Source: Bacteroidales bacterium (GTDB taxonomy: Bacteria; Bacteroidota; Bacteroidia; Bacteroidales; Lentimicrobiaceae). From it: 64,000 bases of DNA. The first letter of the stretch is position 1; each line of letters opens with the position of its first letter. This document shows positions 17,643 through 26,929 of the stretch, piece by piece. Where the stretch lies: contig JADJEQ010000019.1 of NCBI GenBank assembly GCA_016709025.1, positions 202,984-266,983 on the forward strand. The letters are read 5' to 3'. Under the pieces are notes generated by a model. It was not told the DNA's origin. It was given only the letters and a program-made list of their open reading frames with translations, and did no database searches. The translations under genes and the position numbers were made by a program.

Positions 17643-19172
17643 TTAAACACCAACCGGCTTTAGCCGCTGTCTGATTATTTCTCCAACACTTTCAAAACTG
17701 ATTCTTTCCTGTTGCATCGTATCGCGTTCGCGAATGGTAACGGTATTGTCTTCAAGCGTCTGGTGGTCAATGGTAATGCAATAGGGAGTACCGATTGCAT
17801 CCTGCCTGCGGTAGCGTTTGCCGATGGAATCTTTTTCTTCATACTGGCAGTTAAACTCGTATTTGAGCACATCCATGATCTGACGGGCTTTTTCCGGAAG
17901 ACCATCTTTAGCAATAAGCGGCAATACAGCAGCTTTTACCGGTGCCAGGATCGGAGGAAGTTTCATCACCACACGATCGGAGCCATCTTCCAGTTTTTCT
18001 TCAGTATAAGCATAGCTCATCATGGCCAGGAAGGTGCGGTCGAGTCCGATGGAGGTTTCAACTACATAAGGGACATAACTCTCGTTGAGTTCCGGATCGA
18101 AGTAGGTGATTTTCTTTCCGGAAAACTTTTGGTGGGCACTCAGGTCAAAATCGGTGCGTGAATGTATGCCCTCAAGCTCCTTGAATCCTATCGGGAAATT
18201 GAATTCAATATCGCTGGCGGCATTTGCATAGTGAGCCAGTTTTTCGTGGTCGTGGAAGCGGTAATATTCAGCGGGAATACCCAATGAAAGATGCCAGTTG
18301 CGGCGTTCCTGTTTCCATGATTCAAACCATTCCAGCTCGGTGCCCGGTTTAACAAAAAACTGCATTTCCATCTGCTCAAACTCCCGCATACGGAAGATAA
18401 ACTGACGTGCAACAATTTCATTGCGGAAGGCTTTGCCAATCTGGGCTATCCCAAAAGGAATTTTCATACGCCCTGTTTTCATCACATTCAGGAAGTTGAC
18501 AAAAATTCCCTGGGCAGTCTCCGGGCGGAGGTAAATGGTGTTGGCATCTTCGCTTACAGATCCCATCTGGGTGGAGAACATCAGGTTAAACTGCCTGACT
18601 TCTGTCCAGTTACGCGTACCTGAAATCGGACATGCGATTTCGAGGTCTTCAATTAGCTTCTTTACATCCTCCAGATCATTGTTTTCCAGTCCTTTATAAA
18701 GCCGGTTTTTAGCTGTATCAATTTTAGCCTGGTATTCCATAACCCGTGGGTTGGTTGCCCGGTACTGAGTTTCGTCGAAAGCATCTCCAAACCGTTTTGC
18801 AGCTTTCTCCACTTCCTTGGCAATTTTATCCTCATTTTTTGCCATAAACTCTTCCACCAGCACATCGGCGCGATAGCGCTTTTTAGAGTCTTTGTTGTCG
18901 ATCATCGGGTCGCTGAAAGCGTCGACATGGCCGGATGCCTTCCAGATGGTAGGATGCATAAAGATTGCGGAATCGATCCCCACAATATTTTCGTGGTAAC
19001 GGACCATGGCTTTCCACCAATATTCCTTGATGTTGTTTTTAAGCTCGACGCCATTCTGGCCATAATCGTAAACCGCACTGAGGCCGTCGTATATTTCACT
19101 GCTCTGAAATACAAACCCATACTCTTTGGCATGGGAAATAATTTTTTTAAAAAGTTCTTCGTTGTTTGCCAT
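17643..19172 (-). CDS. glyS: Glycyl-tRNA synthetase (dimeric type)
   Basis: Class II synthetase of the alpha2, eukaryotic/Gram-positive-like type (509 residues). Motif 1 region YDYGQNGVELKNNIK near the N-terminus, TRNWTEVRQFNLMF and ETAQGIFVNF around 185-225, motif 2 FRNEIVARQFIFRMREFEQME (~250-270) and motif 3 TSIGLDRTFLAMM (~385). An anticodon-binding domain starts at LAPVKAAVLPL (~415). The large insertion between motifs 1 and 2 usual in this type is present. Confidence 0.95.
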   Translation of the reverse strand: MANNEELFKKIISHAKEYGFVFQSSEIYDGLSAVYDYGQNGVELKNNIKEYWWKAMVRYHENIVGIDSAIFMHPTIWKASGHVDAFSDPMIDNKDSKKRYRADVLVEEFMAKNEDKIAKEVEKAAKRFGDAFDETQYRATNPRVMEYQAKIDTAKNRLYKGLENNDLEDVKKLIEDLEIACPISGTRNWTEVRQFNLMFSTQMGSVSEDANTIYLRPETAQGIFVNFLNVMKTGRMKIPFGIAQIGKAFRNEIVARQFIFRMREFEQMEMQFFVKPGTELEWFESWKQERRNWHLSLGIPAEYYRFHDHEKLAHYANAASDIEFNFPIGFKELEGIHSRTDFDLSAHQKFSGKKITYFDPELNESYVPYVVETSIGLDRTFLAMMSYAYTEEKLEDGSDRVVMKLPPILAPVKAAVLPLIAKDGLPEKARQIMDVLKYEFNCQYEEKDSIGKRYRRQDAIGTPYCITIDHQTLEDNTVTIRERDTMQQERISFESVGEIIRQRLKPVGV

Positions 19173-19363
19173 GCGGCAAAGATAAGGAATTGATTTCGGA
19201 TTACCTTCGGTGAACCCGCTACACTCCGGCCCGGATATCGGATTTTCGTCAAAAACTCCTGAATCAGGGAATGATGAAATGCTCAGTTTGCGGTTTCAGA
19301 CCAGAATGAATGAGAGTATTTTCAATTGTTTTTGGAAATTGCCTTAAAAAGTTGTCAATTTTA

Positions 19364-19393
19364 CTTGCTTTTTTAAAAAATGCCTTACATTTG
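19364..19393 (+). promoter_or_regulatory. Candidate tnaA promoter
   Basis: TACATTTG (19386-19393) fits the -7 consensus, with CTTG eighteen bases upstream as a fair -33. Transcription would start near 19400, leaving an unusually long leader of about 160 bases before tnaA. Confidence 0.5.
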
Positions 19394-19413
19394 GCCGCCT
19401 ATAGAATAAGAAA

Positions 19414-19494
19414 ATGCCTTCAGATTATATGTTAAGGCTCACGGCCAAAACGATTTTCCGCAATATCAAAAACAGGGACGAATATCAATTCTGA
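19414..19494 (+). other. Possible 26-codon leader ORF upstream of tnaA
   Basis: A short ATG-to-TGA frame lies wholly within the predicted tnaA leader. Its peptide starts MPSDYMLRL and ends DEYQF; it has no tryptophan, unlike E. coli TnaC, so a homologous attenuation mechanism cannot be claimed. It could equally be chance. Confidence 0.2.
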
Positions 19495-19560
19495 TCTCCG
19501 CTCTTTCTACTACTTTTCCCTGCTGATTTTACAAGTTTCTAATTTAAGACATTATTTATC

Positions 19561-20940
19561 ATGGAGTTACCATTCGCAGAATCCTATAAAATTAAAATGG
19601 TTGAATCAATTCACCGCAGTACCCGTGCCCAGCGGGAGCAGTGGATTAAGGAAGCCAATTACAATGTGTTTAAGTTGAGAAGTGAGCATGTTTTCATCGA
19701 CCTGCTCACCGATTCAGGTACCGGTGCCATGAGCGACCGGCAATGGAGTGAGATGATGGTGGGTGATGAAAGCTACGCCGGTGCTTCTTCTTACTTTAAA
19801 ATGAAAGACACCATTAAAGAACTGTTTGGTTTTGAATATTTCCTGCCGACCCATCAGGGCCGTGCAGCTGAGAATGTCCTTTTTTCGGCACTGGTTAAAG
19901 CAGGTGATGTGGTTCCCGGAAATTCACATTTCGATACCACGAAGGGCCATATTGAGTTCCGTAAAGCAAAAGCGGTGGATTGCACCATAAAAGAAGCTTT
20001 TAACACCACTATATTCCATCCGTTCAAAGGCAACCTCGACCTTGGTAAACTGGAGGATGTACTAAAGTCTTATCCCCAGGAAAAAATCCCATTTATCGTT
20101 GTTACCATTACGTGTAATTCATCGGGCGGACAGCCGGTTTCGATGGAGAACCTCCGCGGAGTCAGGCAACTTGCCGACAAGTATGGTATTATGGTGGTTT
20201 TTGATTCTGCACGTTTTGCCGAGAATGCCTATTTTATTAAAACCCGCGAAGCAGGATACGAAAATAAAAGCATCAGGGAGATTGTGCTGGAGATGTTCAG
20301 CTACGCCGATGCCATGACCATGAGCAGTAAAAAGGATGCGATCGTTAACATGGGTGGTTTTATCGGGTTGCGCGACAAAGAACTTTTTGATAAAGCGGCT
20401 GTCTTTAATATTATGTTCGAAGGTTATATCACATACGGCGGTATGTCGGGAAGGGATATGAATGCCTTGTCGCAGGGATTGCGCGAAGGAACCGAATTCG
20501 ATTATTTGGAGACCCGCATCAGCCAGGTTGCCTACCTTGGTACCCGGCTGGTTGAGTTTGGGGTTCCCGTACAGCAACCATTTGGTGGTCATGCGGTTTT
20601 TGTGGATGCCAGGCGTTTTCTTCCACAGTTGCCAAAGGAGCAATTTCAGGCTCAGACGCTTGTTGTTGAGCTATACCTGGAAGGCGGTGTACGTGGTGTT
20701 GAAATTGGCGCACTTTTGGCTGACCGCGATCCTGAAACCCGTGAAAACCGCTTCCCGGCCCTTGAGCTTTTAAGGTTGACCATCCCGAGAAGGGTTTATA
20801 CAAACAATCACATGGATTATGTGGCTACTGCACTGGCCAATGTATATGAACGGAGCAATACCATTACCAGTGGTTTGAAAATCGTTCACGAAGCCCCTAT
20901 TATGAGGCACTTCACGGTTGATCTGGCAAAGGTTGTATAA
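19561..20940 (+). CDS. tnaA: Tryptophanase
   Basis: PLP-dependent beta-eliminating lyase converting tryptophan to indole, pyruvate and ammonia (459 residues). The PLP lysine is in MTMSSKKDA (Lys257/258). Two positions separate it from tyrosine phenol-lyase: the sequence has VEIG where TPL has ERG with its substrate arginine, and RHFT (His450) near the C-terminus where TPL has RFFT. Both favour tryptophanase. No tryptophan permease lies next to it. Convergent with the LytTR regulator gene, only 8 bases away. Confidence 0.9.
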   Translation: MELPFAESYKIKMVESIHRSTRAQREQWIKEANYNVFKLRSEHVFIDLLTDSGTGAMSDRQWSEMMVGDESYAGASSYFKMKDTIKELFGFEYFLPTHQGRAAENVLFSALVKAGDVVPGNSHFDTTKGHIEFRKAKAVDCTIKEAFNTTIFHPFKGNLDLGKLEDVLKSYPQEKIPFIVVTITCNSSGGQPVSMENLRGVRQLADKYGIMVVFDSARFAENAYFIKTREAGYENKSIREIVLEMFSYADAMTMSSKKDAIVNMGGFIGLRDKELFDKAAVFNIMFEGYITYGGMSGRDMNALSQGLREGTEFDYLETRISQVAYLGTRLVEFGVPVQQPFGGHAVFVDARRFLPQLPKEQFQAQTLVVELYLEGGVRGVEIGALLADRDPETRENRFPALELLRLTIPRRVYTNNHMDYVATALANVYERSNTITSGLKIVHEAPIMRHFTVDLAKVV

Positions 20941-20948
20941 TCAGGTTT

Positions 20949-21698
20949 TTATTTGTCGAGCCACTCCCTGAAGTCCTGCACCCTTTCGCGGGCAACAATG
21001 ATTTCCTGATCCTCAATGCCATCAATCCGGAGTTTCAAGCGGCTGTTAGACCATGCGGTTATGTTGCTGCATGCACCCAGCGAAACCATATACTTTCTGC
21101 TGATGCGGAAGAATTTGTCAGGATCGAGCATATTTTCCAGCTGATCGAGGGCAAAATCGATGCAGTAACTCCGGTTACTGCTGGTGTGAAGATAAGTGGC
21201 CTTTTCAAGGCTGTAGAAAGCAATGATTTCCTCAACCGCAATGGTTTTTATTTTTTCGCCAACCTTAACCAGAAACCTTGATTTATAGGATTTTGAAGGT
21301 TGATTGACGGCCAAAGCCAGAATTTTTTCAAGCATGGGCATAGGCGAAAACAGCCGGGCTTTCTCAATGGCTTTGCGCAACCGTTCTTCCTCAACCGGTT
21401 TCAGCAGATAATCGATGCCGTTGGTATTAAATGCTTCAATGGCATAGTGGTCCCAGGCGGTTGTAAAGATAATCGGGCATCTTACCTGAACCTGCCTGAA
21501 GATCTCAAAACTAAGTCCATCGGCCAGTTGAATGTCGGAAAAGATCAGCCCGGGCTCATTTCCTGCAGTCAGAAATTTAACCGAATCGTGCACCGATTCG
21601 AGCTTTGCAAAGATTTCCATTTCAGGCGCTACTTTTGAGATGAGGCGTTCCAGGTGACTGGCTGCCCTGACTTCATCTTCTATAATCAATACCTTCAT
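20949..21698 (-). CDS. LytTR-family response regulator (first pair)
   Basis: Cytoplasmic response regulator of 249 residues: receiver domain (1-~120) with phospho-acceptor Asp55 in IFSDIQLADG and the KP switch in YLLKPVEEE, then a LytTR DNA-binding domain (~145-249; FRISRKYMVSL motif). It overlaps the partner kinase gene by 4 bases (ATGA). Clearly paralogous to the regulator at 49102. The genes immediately upstream encode a secreted protein and a TonB receptor, possible targets or inputs. Confidence 0.92.
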   Translation of the reverse strand: MKVLIIEDEVRAASHLERLISKVAPEMEIFAKLESVHDSVKFLTAGNEPGLIFSDIQLADGLSFEIFRQVQVRCPIIFTTAWDHYAIEAFNTNGIDYLLKPVEEERLRKAIEKARLFSPMPMLEKILALAVNQPSKSYKSRFLVKVGEKIKTIAVEEIIAFYSLEKATYLHTSSNRSYCIDFALDQLENMLDPDKFFRISRKYMVSLGACSNITAWSNSRLKLRIDGIEDQEIIVARERVQDFREWLDK

Positions 21699-22738
21699 TT
21701 TTCAGTGGATTGAATCAAGGGAATTTTTACCAGAAAAGTAGTTTCGCCCGAAATTATTTCTATTTCCTTTGTTGTAAAGAAACTGTATTGCTGTGAAATA
21801 TTTTTCAAACCTGTATTTTTTGAATCTTCTCCTGCATTCTTTTTACGAAGAGAATTTTCAACCTCAATAAAATCTCCGTTTCTTCTGACCGCGACAGATA
21901 ACGGATATCGGCTGGAGACTTCGTTGTGCTTGACTGCGTTTTCTACAAGCAATTGCAATGTCATCGGGACAATCAGTTCTGAATTTCCCGGTGACAAGTT
22001 GATTGTCAGGTCAAGTTTGTCACCGAACCGGGTCTTGAGCAGGTAAATATATGAATCGAGAAATCGCATTTCCTCTTCCAGACTAACCAGCTCCTTGTCA
22101 CGGCTGTCGAGCACATAACGGAAAAGGTCGCTCATTTGCCGGATAAATTTAACTGCCTGTTCCTGATTTTCATAAACCAGATCGCTCAATACATTGAAAC
22201 TGTTGAATAAAAAGTGCGGGTTGATCTGATTGCGCAATGACTCGTATTTGTACGACATCATTTCCGACTTTAGTGCTGCTTCATTCAACACGGAGCTGCG
22301 CCATGCCTTAAAAAATCCGACTGCAGTGAAAACCAAAGAAATGAACAAAGAGATAAAAAAAGTAATGAATATCGAACGGGCTATGGATTGCAGGGCATCT
22401 GTCGGCGATATGCCGTTCACAAGGTAATACATGATGAACTGAACAATCATAAAAGCGCTGACCGACCAAACAAGCATCGAGATGATTTCAACAAATGTTC
22501 TGGTAACTGGTTGCTCAATCCAGCGGAATCGTTTATCCAACAGGTAATTGATAACCAAAGGTCCTGTCCATTGAGTGATACAGATTGAAAACGACCAGCC
22601 GATTCCTATCAGAATCCTCACAGGGTCATTGTAAATACCCCGCATAAAGAATAAGGCGATAAAGAATGAAAGCAGGAGGTTATACAACAGGAACTGCCAG
22701 ATTGAAAGCGGCTTTATTAATTCTTTGAACAGTTTCAT
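21695..22738 (-). CDS. LytS/YpdA-type sensor histidine kinase (first pair)
   Basis: Membrane sensor kinase of 347 residues. Four hydrophobic helices occupy roughly 15-155 with little extracytoplasmic sequence, then the His_kinase (PF06580) domain with LRNQINPHFLFNSFNVL (phosphorylated His in NPHF) and a short ATPase region with LLVENAVKHNEV and a GLKNI G-box. Coupled to the LytTR regulator by a 4-base overlap. The signal is not evident from sequence. Confidence 0.92.
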   Translation of the reverse strand: MKLFKELIKPLSIWQFLLYNLLLSFFIALFFMRGIYNDPVRILIGIGWSFSICITQWTGPLVINYLLDKRFRWIEQPVTRTFVEIISMLVWSVSAFMIVQFIMYYLVNGISPTDALQSIARSIFITFFISLFISLVFTAVGFFKAWRSSVLNEAALKSEMMSYKYESLRNQINPHFLFNSFNVLSDLVYENQEQAVKFIRQMSDLFRYVLDSRDKELVSLEEEMRFLDSYIYLLKTRFGDKLDLTINLSPGNSELIVPMTLQLLVENAVKHNEVSSRYPLSVAVRRNGDFIEVENSLRKKNAGEDSKNTGLKNISQQYSFFTTKEIEIISGETTFLVKIPLIQSTEK

Positions 22739-22812
22739 TTCAGAATTGCTTTTAGTATGTATTATTCAGCCTGTAATCCAATGTAAATTTATTGAAAAAT
22801 CCGGGAACCGGC

Positions 22813-22849
22813 CAAAACCGCTTATAAGTGATGCATTATAGCGGTTTTG
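22813..22849 (-). terminator. Hairpin between the secreted-protein gene and the sensor kinase gene
   Basis: CAAAACCGCTTATAA pairs with TTATAGCGGTTTTG around an eight-base loop. There is no strong T-tract, so it may attenuate rather than end transcription into the kinase pair. Confidence 0.45.
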
Positions 22850-22862
22850 ACCTTTCCGGTGC

Positions 22863-23504
22863 TTACTTGCAGGATTTTACCAGTTCCTCTGCCTGATCCT
22901 TTCCCCATGATGGATGCAGCGGGGATTTGGGGACGTATTTATCCCAACCTGACAATAATTCAATGGCTTGCCCGCAGAATTCTTTAGGATCTTTACCAAA
23001 GAACCTGGCAGAACCCATATCGTTCTGGATCTTAAGGAGTCTGGCGCGGGGATTTGATGGATCAATTGCAGTTGCCCGACCCAATGATTGAGCAGTAAGC
23101 ATGCTGTACTGCTGCCCGCGTTCCATTGGGTTTACCACCAGCCGGCCGGTGTATAGCATGGCCTGAAGCGCAAATACATCCGCTTCACCCGGCATCATTT
23201 CCACGAGTCTGGTGATTGATTTTTCTGCTTCATCCAGGTATGCATCTTTCTTTTTGGCATCCGTTGGTTCCATAAAACTCATGATGATGTAACAATGCGC
23301 ATGGTAATACAATGGAAGCCATTCGTTTGTCTCGGTACCGGCGATCATGCTAAAGCGGTTTCCAAGCGCCTGGAAATCTTCAACTGACCTGCAATTGGCA
23401 TATTGACCAAGACTTTCGCCCATGGCCTGATAGTATTCGGGTTTTTGTGACATGCCGGCAAATGAAGCCAGCATCAGTACGAGGGTAATAAGGATTGTTT
23501 TCAT
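22863..23504 (-). CDS. Secreted helical (TPR-like) protein of unknown function
   Basis: 213 residues with a Sec signal peptide (MKTILITLVLMLASFAGMSQ). The mature part is helical with TPR-like pieces (EAEKSITRLVEMMP; ARLLKIQNDMGSARFFGKDP) and a single Cys pair far apart. Located 53 bases after the TonB receptor stop on the same strand, so probably co-expressed with it. I do not recognise a specific family; a periplasmic accessory role to the receptor is an inference from position. Confidence 0.8.
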   Translation of the reverse strand: MKTILITLVLMLASFAGMSQKPEYYQAMGESLGQYANCRSVEDFQALGNRFSMIAGTETNEWLPLYYHAHCYIIMSFMEPTDAKKKDAYLDEAEKSITRLVEMMPGEADVFALQAMLYTGRLVVNPMERGQQYSMLTAQSLGRATAIDPSNPRARLLKIQNDMGSARFFGKDPKEFCGQAIELLSGWDKYVPKSPLHPSWGKDQAEELVKSCK

Positions 23505-23557
23505 GTTGATTGGTTTTTGGGTTATTGTTTGATTGTTTATTGTTGAGATGTCTTAAC

Positions 23558-25717
23558 TTATTGAATCTTATCCAGTTGATTTTCTGTTCCTTTTTTGGTC
23601 AGGGTGATCAGAATGGCCACAACATAGAAGCGGTTTGATCCCGGGGTAACGGCTGCGCTGCGGTAAATCCCGTTTTCATCTGCCTGGTCTGAGAAACGCC
23701 TTCCGAATTCCTGCTTAAAGCCGGGAACATTGGTGATGGCACCGTAAAAGATAATGTTGGGCCTGTAGAGAAAACTCCAGCTGACATCGAGGCTTTGGTA
23801 AGCCAGTGTTTTTTTGCTGTTGAATTCCTCACTGTTTGGGTCATTGTACACCCTGGGAGACGAGTATTTGTAATTCACACCGGCCAGTGAACGTAATTTA
23901 CCAAACCAGTGTTTGTAAACCACGGCCAGGTTGTGCGTACTGGCAAAGCCAGGGATTGACATTTCAGGGTAATTCCTGTAATTGCGTTTGGTGTCGAGAA
24001 AAGAATAGGAAATCCAGTAATCTCCGTGTTTAATGCTTTTTTTGTCACGCCAGAAGAGATCGAACCCGGTTGCGTATCCACTGCCCTGGTTGTTGTAGCT
24101 TTCCGGAAGGTAAAAATCGCCGGTCATTTGCTTCACCAGGTTGCGGTAGTCCTTGTAATATATTTCTGCACGCAGGGTGCGGCCATTGGTTGATGACTGA
24201 TAGCTAAAGGTATAGTGATCGGCGCGCTCGTACCCAAGCTGATTGGTATACACCAGGAAATCATCCGACGGATTCTGATAAAACCATCCATAGGCCATGG
24301 AGAACTGGCTGGTTTCATTCAGTTTCCACGCAGCTGTAATTCTTGGTGCAAAATTGGCCCGTTTCAGATAGGAGGAATTCTCAACTCTGGCCCCAATGCG
24401 TGTTACAAATTTTTTTGACGCATACATTTCAGCTTCAGTGAAAGCAGCGATGGTGTTGTTGCTGTATTGATTTAAAAAGGTATCTGCCTGTGAAGAGAAG
24501 GTTTGTTCCACTGAACGGGAGAACCATTCAGCCCCGGCCCGTACCGTAATTTTCTGGCTGACTTCCCGTGAAATCGTGTTTTTCAAATGAAACCCTGTCA
24601 ACTCTTTTTTGAAACGGGTTCCATCAAATTCCACATCATCGTGGTCGGTGGTGAATGAAGCAGCTGCGGTTGTGCTCCAGCCTTTTCCCAGAGAAGATAT
24701 GAAGGAAGAATTGATGAAAGTATTCCTGTTGCCAAGGCTGAAATCAATCATTTTATCCTGATCAAGATCCTGTTGAGCCAGGGTAAAGCTACCGCGGTCA
24801 AAACTGCCATAGACTTTCAGCATGCCTGTTTTGCCGGTTTTCTGACGGATGCTGATGGCTCCTGTACCTGATTCAGGCGCTTTTTTCCATTCATAATTCT
24901 GCGGGACCAGATCCATGTATGGCCGGAGGTTATTGTAGGTAAGTGTTGCGGTAACAGCGCCGCTCTTCCAGCACTTTGTGGCCGCAATCTCAGGGCCCAC
25001 CGATAAAAGGGAGATATCCAGCTGATCCTGTGCCGGCATATCGTTGGTGTTCAGCAACAGCACGCTTGACAGGGCCTGACCATATTCAGCCGAATAGCCA
25101 CCTGTGCTGAAAATGGTTCCTTTGAACATAAAGGGGTTAAACCGTCCCCGGGTTGCAGTATTGGGTGCGGAGGAGTTGTAGGGGGTGTGCACCAGAGCTC
25201 CGTCGATGTATGTTTGCGACTCCTCACTATCACCTCCCTTTACAAACAACCGGCCCGATTCACCTATAGTGGTGGTTCCCGGCAACGACTGTAAAGCTCC
25301 GAAAACATCCCCGGCAGCTCCGGCAGTGGTAATCATATCAAGAGAACTGATGGTATTGGCCTGTTTCCTGTCGCCCGCTTCAAACGTGCCGGCCGTGATG
25401 TTTACTGCTTCGAGCTTGTTGAAGGTTTCCTTCATTTCAACATTCAGTTGTATGGCTTTGCCTTCCAGGGTAATTTCCTGTGAAAAGGGTTCATATCCCA
25501 TAAATTCCACCATCAGGGTATAGGTCCCGGTTTTCCGGGTTGTGAAACTGAATTGTCCTTCAGCGTTGCTGGATGTTCCGTCGTATGTGCCTTTCAGATA
25601 AATATTGGCGCCGGGAAGGGTGCCGTCTTTTATGGCTCTTACAGTACCACTGATAACAGTCTGACCCGAAAGGGCCGAGCTGATAGCTAAGAGGCAGAAG
25701 AAGATATAGTATTTCAT
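23558..25717 (-). CDS. TonB-dependent outer-membrane receptor with CarboxypepD_reg-like domain
   Basis: Receptor of about 719 residues. Signal peptide from MKYYIFFCLLAISSALSGQ (start chosen here; a longer frame to 25753 adds residues before it). A carboxypeptidase-regulatory-like domain (SGTVRAIKDGTLPGANIYLKG) covers ~20-100, a plug domain follows (LQSLPGTTTIGESGRLFVKGG, ~150-170), and the rest is beta-barrel. No SusD partner follows, so it is not a classical polysaccharide-utilisation pair. Substrate unknown; a nearby sensor kinase/regulator pair is transcribed in the same direction. Confidence 0.9.
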   Translation of the reverse strand: MKYYIFFCLLAISSALSGQTVISGTVRAIKDGTLPGANIYLKGTYDGTSSNAEGQFSFTTRKTGTYTLMVEFMGYEPFSQEITLEGKAIQLNVEMKETFNKLEAVNITAGTFEAGDRKQANTISSLDMITTAGAAGDVFGALQSLPGTTTIGESGRLFVKGGDSEESQTYIDGALVHTPYNSSAPNTATRGRFNPFMFKGTIFSTGGYSAEYGQALSSVLLLNTNDMPAQDQLDISLLSVGPEIAATKCWKSGAVTATLTYNNLRPYMDLVPQNYEWKKAPESGTGAISIRQKTGKTGMLKVYGSFDRGSFTLAQQDLDQDKMIDFSLGNRNTFINSSFISSLGKGWSTTAAASFTTDHDDVEFDGTRFKKELTGFHLKNTISREVSQKITVRAGAEWFSRSVEQTFSSQADTFLNQYSNNTIAAFTEAEMYASKKFVTRIGARVENSSYLKRANFAPRITAAWKLNETSQFSMAYGWFYQNPSDDFLVYTNQLGYERADHYTFSYQSSTNGRTLRAEIYYKDYRNLVKQMTGDFYLPESYNNQGSGYATGFDLFWRDKKSIKHGDYWISYSFLDTKRNYRNYPEMSIPGFASTHNLAVVYKHWFGKLRSLAGVNYKYSSPRVYNDPNSEEFNSKKTLAYQSLDVSWSFLYRPNIIFYGAITNVPGFKQEFGRRFSDQADENGIYRSAAVTPGSNRFYVVAILITLTKKGTENQLDKIQ

Positions 25718-25804
25718 GGCCTGTTGTGCGTTGATGCAGCAAAAGTGCAACACGCCGGGGCCGGAATAAAATTTTAGTTACCGGAATGTCGGATTTTGGG
25801 GATG

Positions 25805-26081
25805 AAGTGTCGTGGCACAGGGCACAGGGCCCAGGGCACAGGGCATGGAGCATGGGCCAGGAGGGTAGCTGCACAGGGCCAGGGCCAGGCTCAGGCATGG
25901 TGTTAATTGAGAAATTTCGTATCTTAAGCAGCAGACAAGGGGACAAGCCTGCCCGCCGCAACGGAGTGAAGGAGGGGAGAAATTGGGACAAGGAGAGACA
26001 GGTAATTTTTTCCTTGTTATACTGTTTTTGGAAGGGTTTTATATGCTTAGTGGTAGATTGTAAACTTGTTACAGCAATCCT
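25805..26081. repeat. Dispersed repeat, copy 2, with GCACAGG heptads
   Basis: 25805-25888 is a run of degenerate heptads (GCACAGG, GCCCAGG, GCATGGA). Arm A follows at 25889-25946 (same TTAATTGAGAAATTTCGT core as at 9943), then arm B (25990-26081), truncated after TTGTTACAGCAATCCT. The rest of arm B seen in the other copies is replaced here by the DUF2442/DUF4160 genes. Confidence 0.8.
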
Positions 26082-26302
26082 GCGATCAGGATGTCCTCAT
26101 CTAGATCTTCCCAGTGGACGCCCTCGCCACCTCCGATAAAACGCCAGTTTTTCCGCTGATTTTCGTTGGCATCGCGCAAGGTAGGGACCCATTCATCCGG
26201 AATAGCGATTTCGCGGCCATCATCCAGCCTTACGTACATTTTATCCTCTGCAAACCACAGGTCAGTTGCTATGGAGGATTTATTAATAGTTAAAGTACTC
26301 AT
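26069..26302 (-). CDS. DUF2442 protein (antitoxin-like)
   Basis: 77-residue protein matching the DUF2442 pattern: a short strand-rich N-terminus (VRLDDGREIAIPDEWVP) and WEDLDEDILIAGLL at the end. It starts at ATGAGTACT inside the last 20 bases of the DUF4160 gene, so the two are translationally coupled. Its last codons (GGA TTG CTG TAA) fall within the repeat arm. DUF2442 members commonly follow DUF4160 genes; an antitoxin role is inferred, not shown. Confidence 0.75.
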   Translation of the reverse strand: MSTLTINKSSIATDLWFAEDKMYVRLDDGREIAIPDEWVPTLRDANENQRKNWRFIGGGEGVHWEDLDEDILIAGLL

Positions 26303-26516
26303 CCCACCTATCCTTAAAAAGTTCAACATTACCGATCACTAATTTGCGTATTTCAGCAATTTCATTTGCTTTAAACCGCCTAGATTTTATTAACTCAACT
26401 GGGTCAAGGTTAAATTTGGCAGTCCCATCTCCCTTTTCAACGTGAATATGCACAGGTGAGTGATCATTCACATAGAAGAAAAAACGATAGCCATTTATTA
26501 ATAGTACAGTTGGCAT
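26283..26516 (-). CDS. DUF4160 protein (toxin-like)
   Basis: 77 residues from MPTVLLINGYRFFFY; the diagnostic DHSPVHIHVEKGDG motif is at ~20-33 and AEIRKLVIGN in the C-terminal half. DUF4160 and DUF2442 genes are recurrent neighbours regarded as a candidate toxin-antitoxin pair. A start three codons upstream (26525) is possible. Promoter not evident; heptad repeats begin about 60 bases upstream. Confidence 0.75.
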   Translation of the reverse strand: MPTVLLINGYRFFFYVNDHSPVHIHVEKGDGTAKFNLDPVELIKSRRFKANEIAEIRKLVIGNVELFKDRWDEYFNY

Positions 26517-26578
26517 CAATAACATTTTATACAAAGGTAGGAATTTATTAGACAGAAGATTAAGCAGTTTGCAAAAAG

Positions 26579-26925
26579 CAGGGGCACAGGGCACAGGGCC
26601 GGTGGCTAAGTGTTTTTGGACTCAGAGATGATTTAGAGTAGAATTTTGTTTTCGAAAAATGTATCGAAGCCACTGATACAAAGTAAGGAGCACAGGGCAC
26701 AGGGCTCAGAGCATGGGGCATGGGCATGGAGCATGGAAGGAGACAGGCCCTTTTTCCTTGTCATACCGTTTTTGGAAGGTTTTAAAATGCTTAGTGGATG
26801 ATTGTAAGCTTGTTACAGCACTCCTTAACTCTTCACTTTATTCCCCTTGTCTCCCGCTCCCCTTGTCTCCTTGTCTGCTGAATCGTGGCAGGATTCTCCT
26901 TTGTATAGCGTCCTCGTCCCTTCTT
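26579..26925. repeat. Dispersed repeat, copy 3, with GCACAGG heptads
   Basis: No gene. GCACAGG-type heptads at 26579-26600 and 26694-26736 flank about 90 bases of unique sequence. A full arm B follows (26737-26905), nearly the same as 10141-10260 and, over its first ~90 bases, as 25990-26081, and in the same orientation as both. Confidence 0.8.
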
Positions 26926-26929
26926 CCTG

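Noticed and set aside
19561..20940. Tyrosine phenol-lyase
   Set aside because: The TPL-specific Arg (ERG) is Ile here (VEIG) and the C-terminal RFFT is RHFT, both as in tryptophanase.
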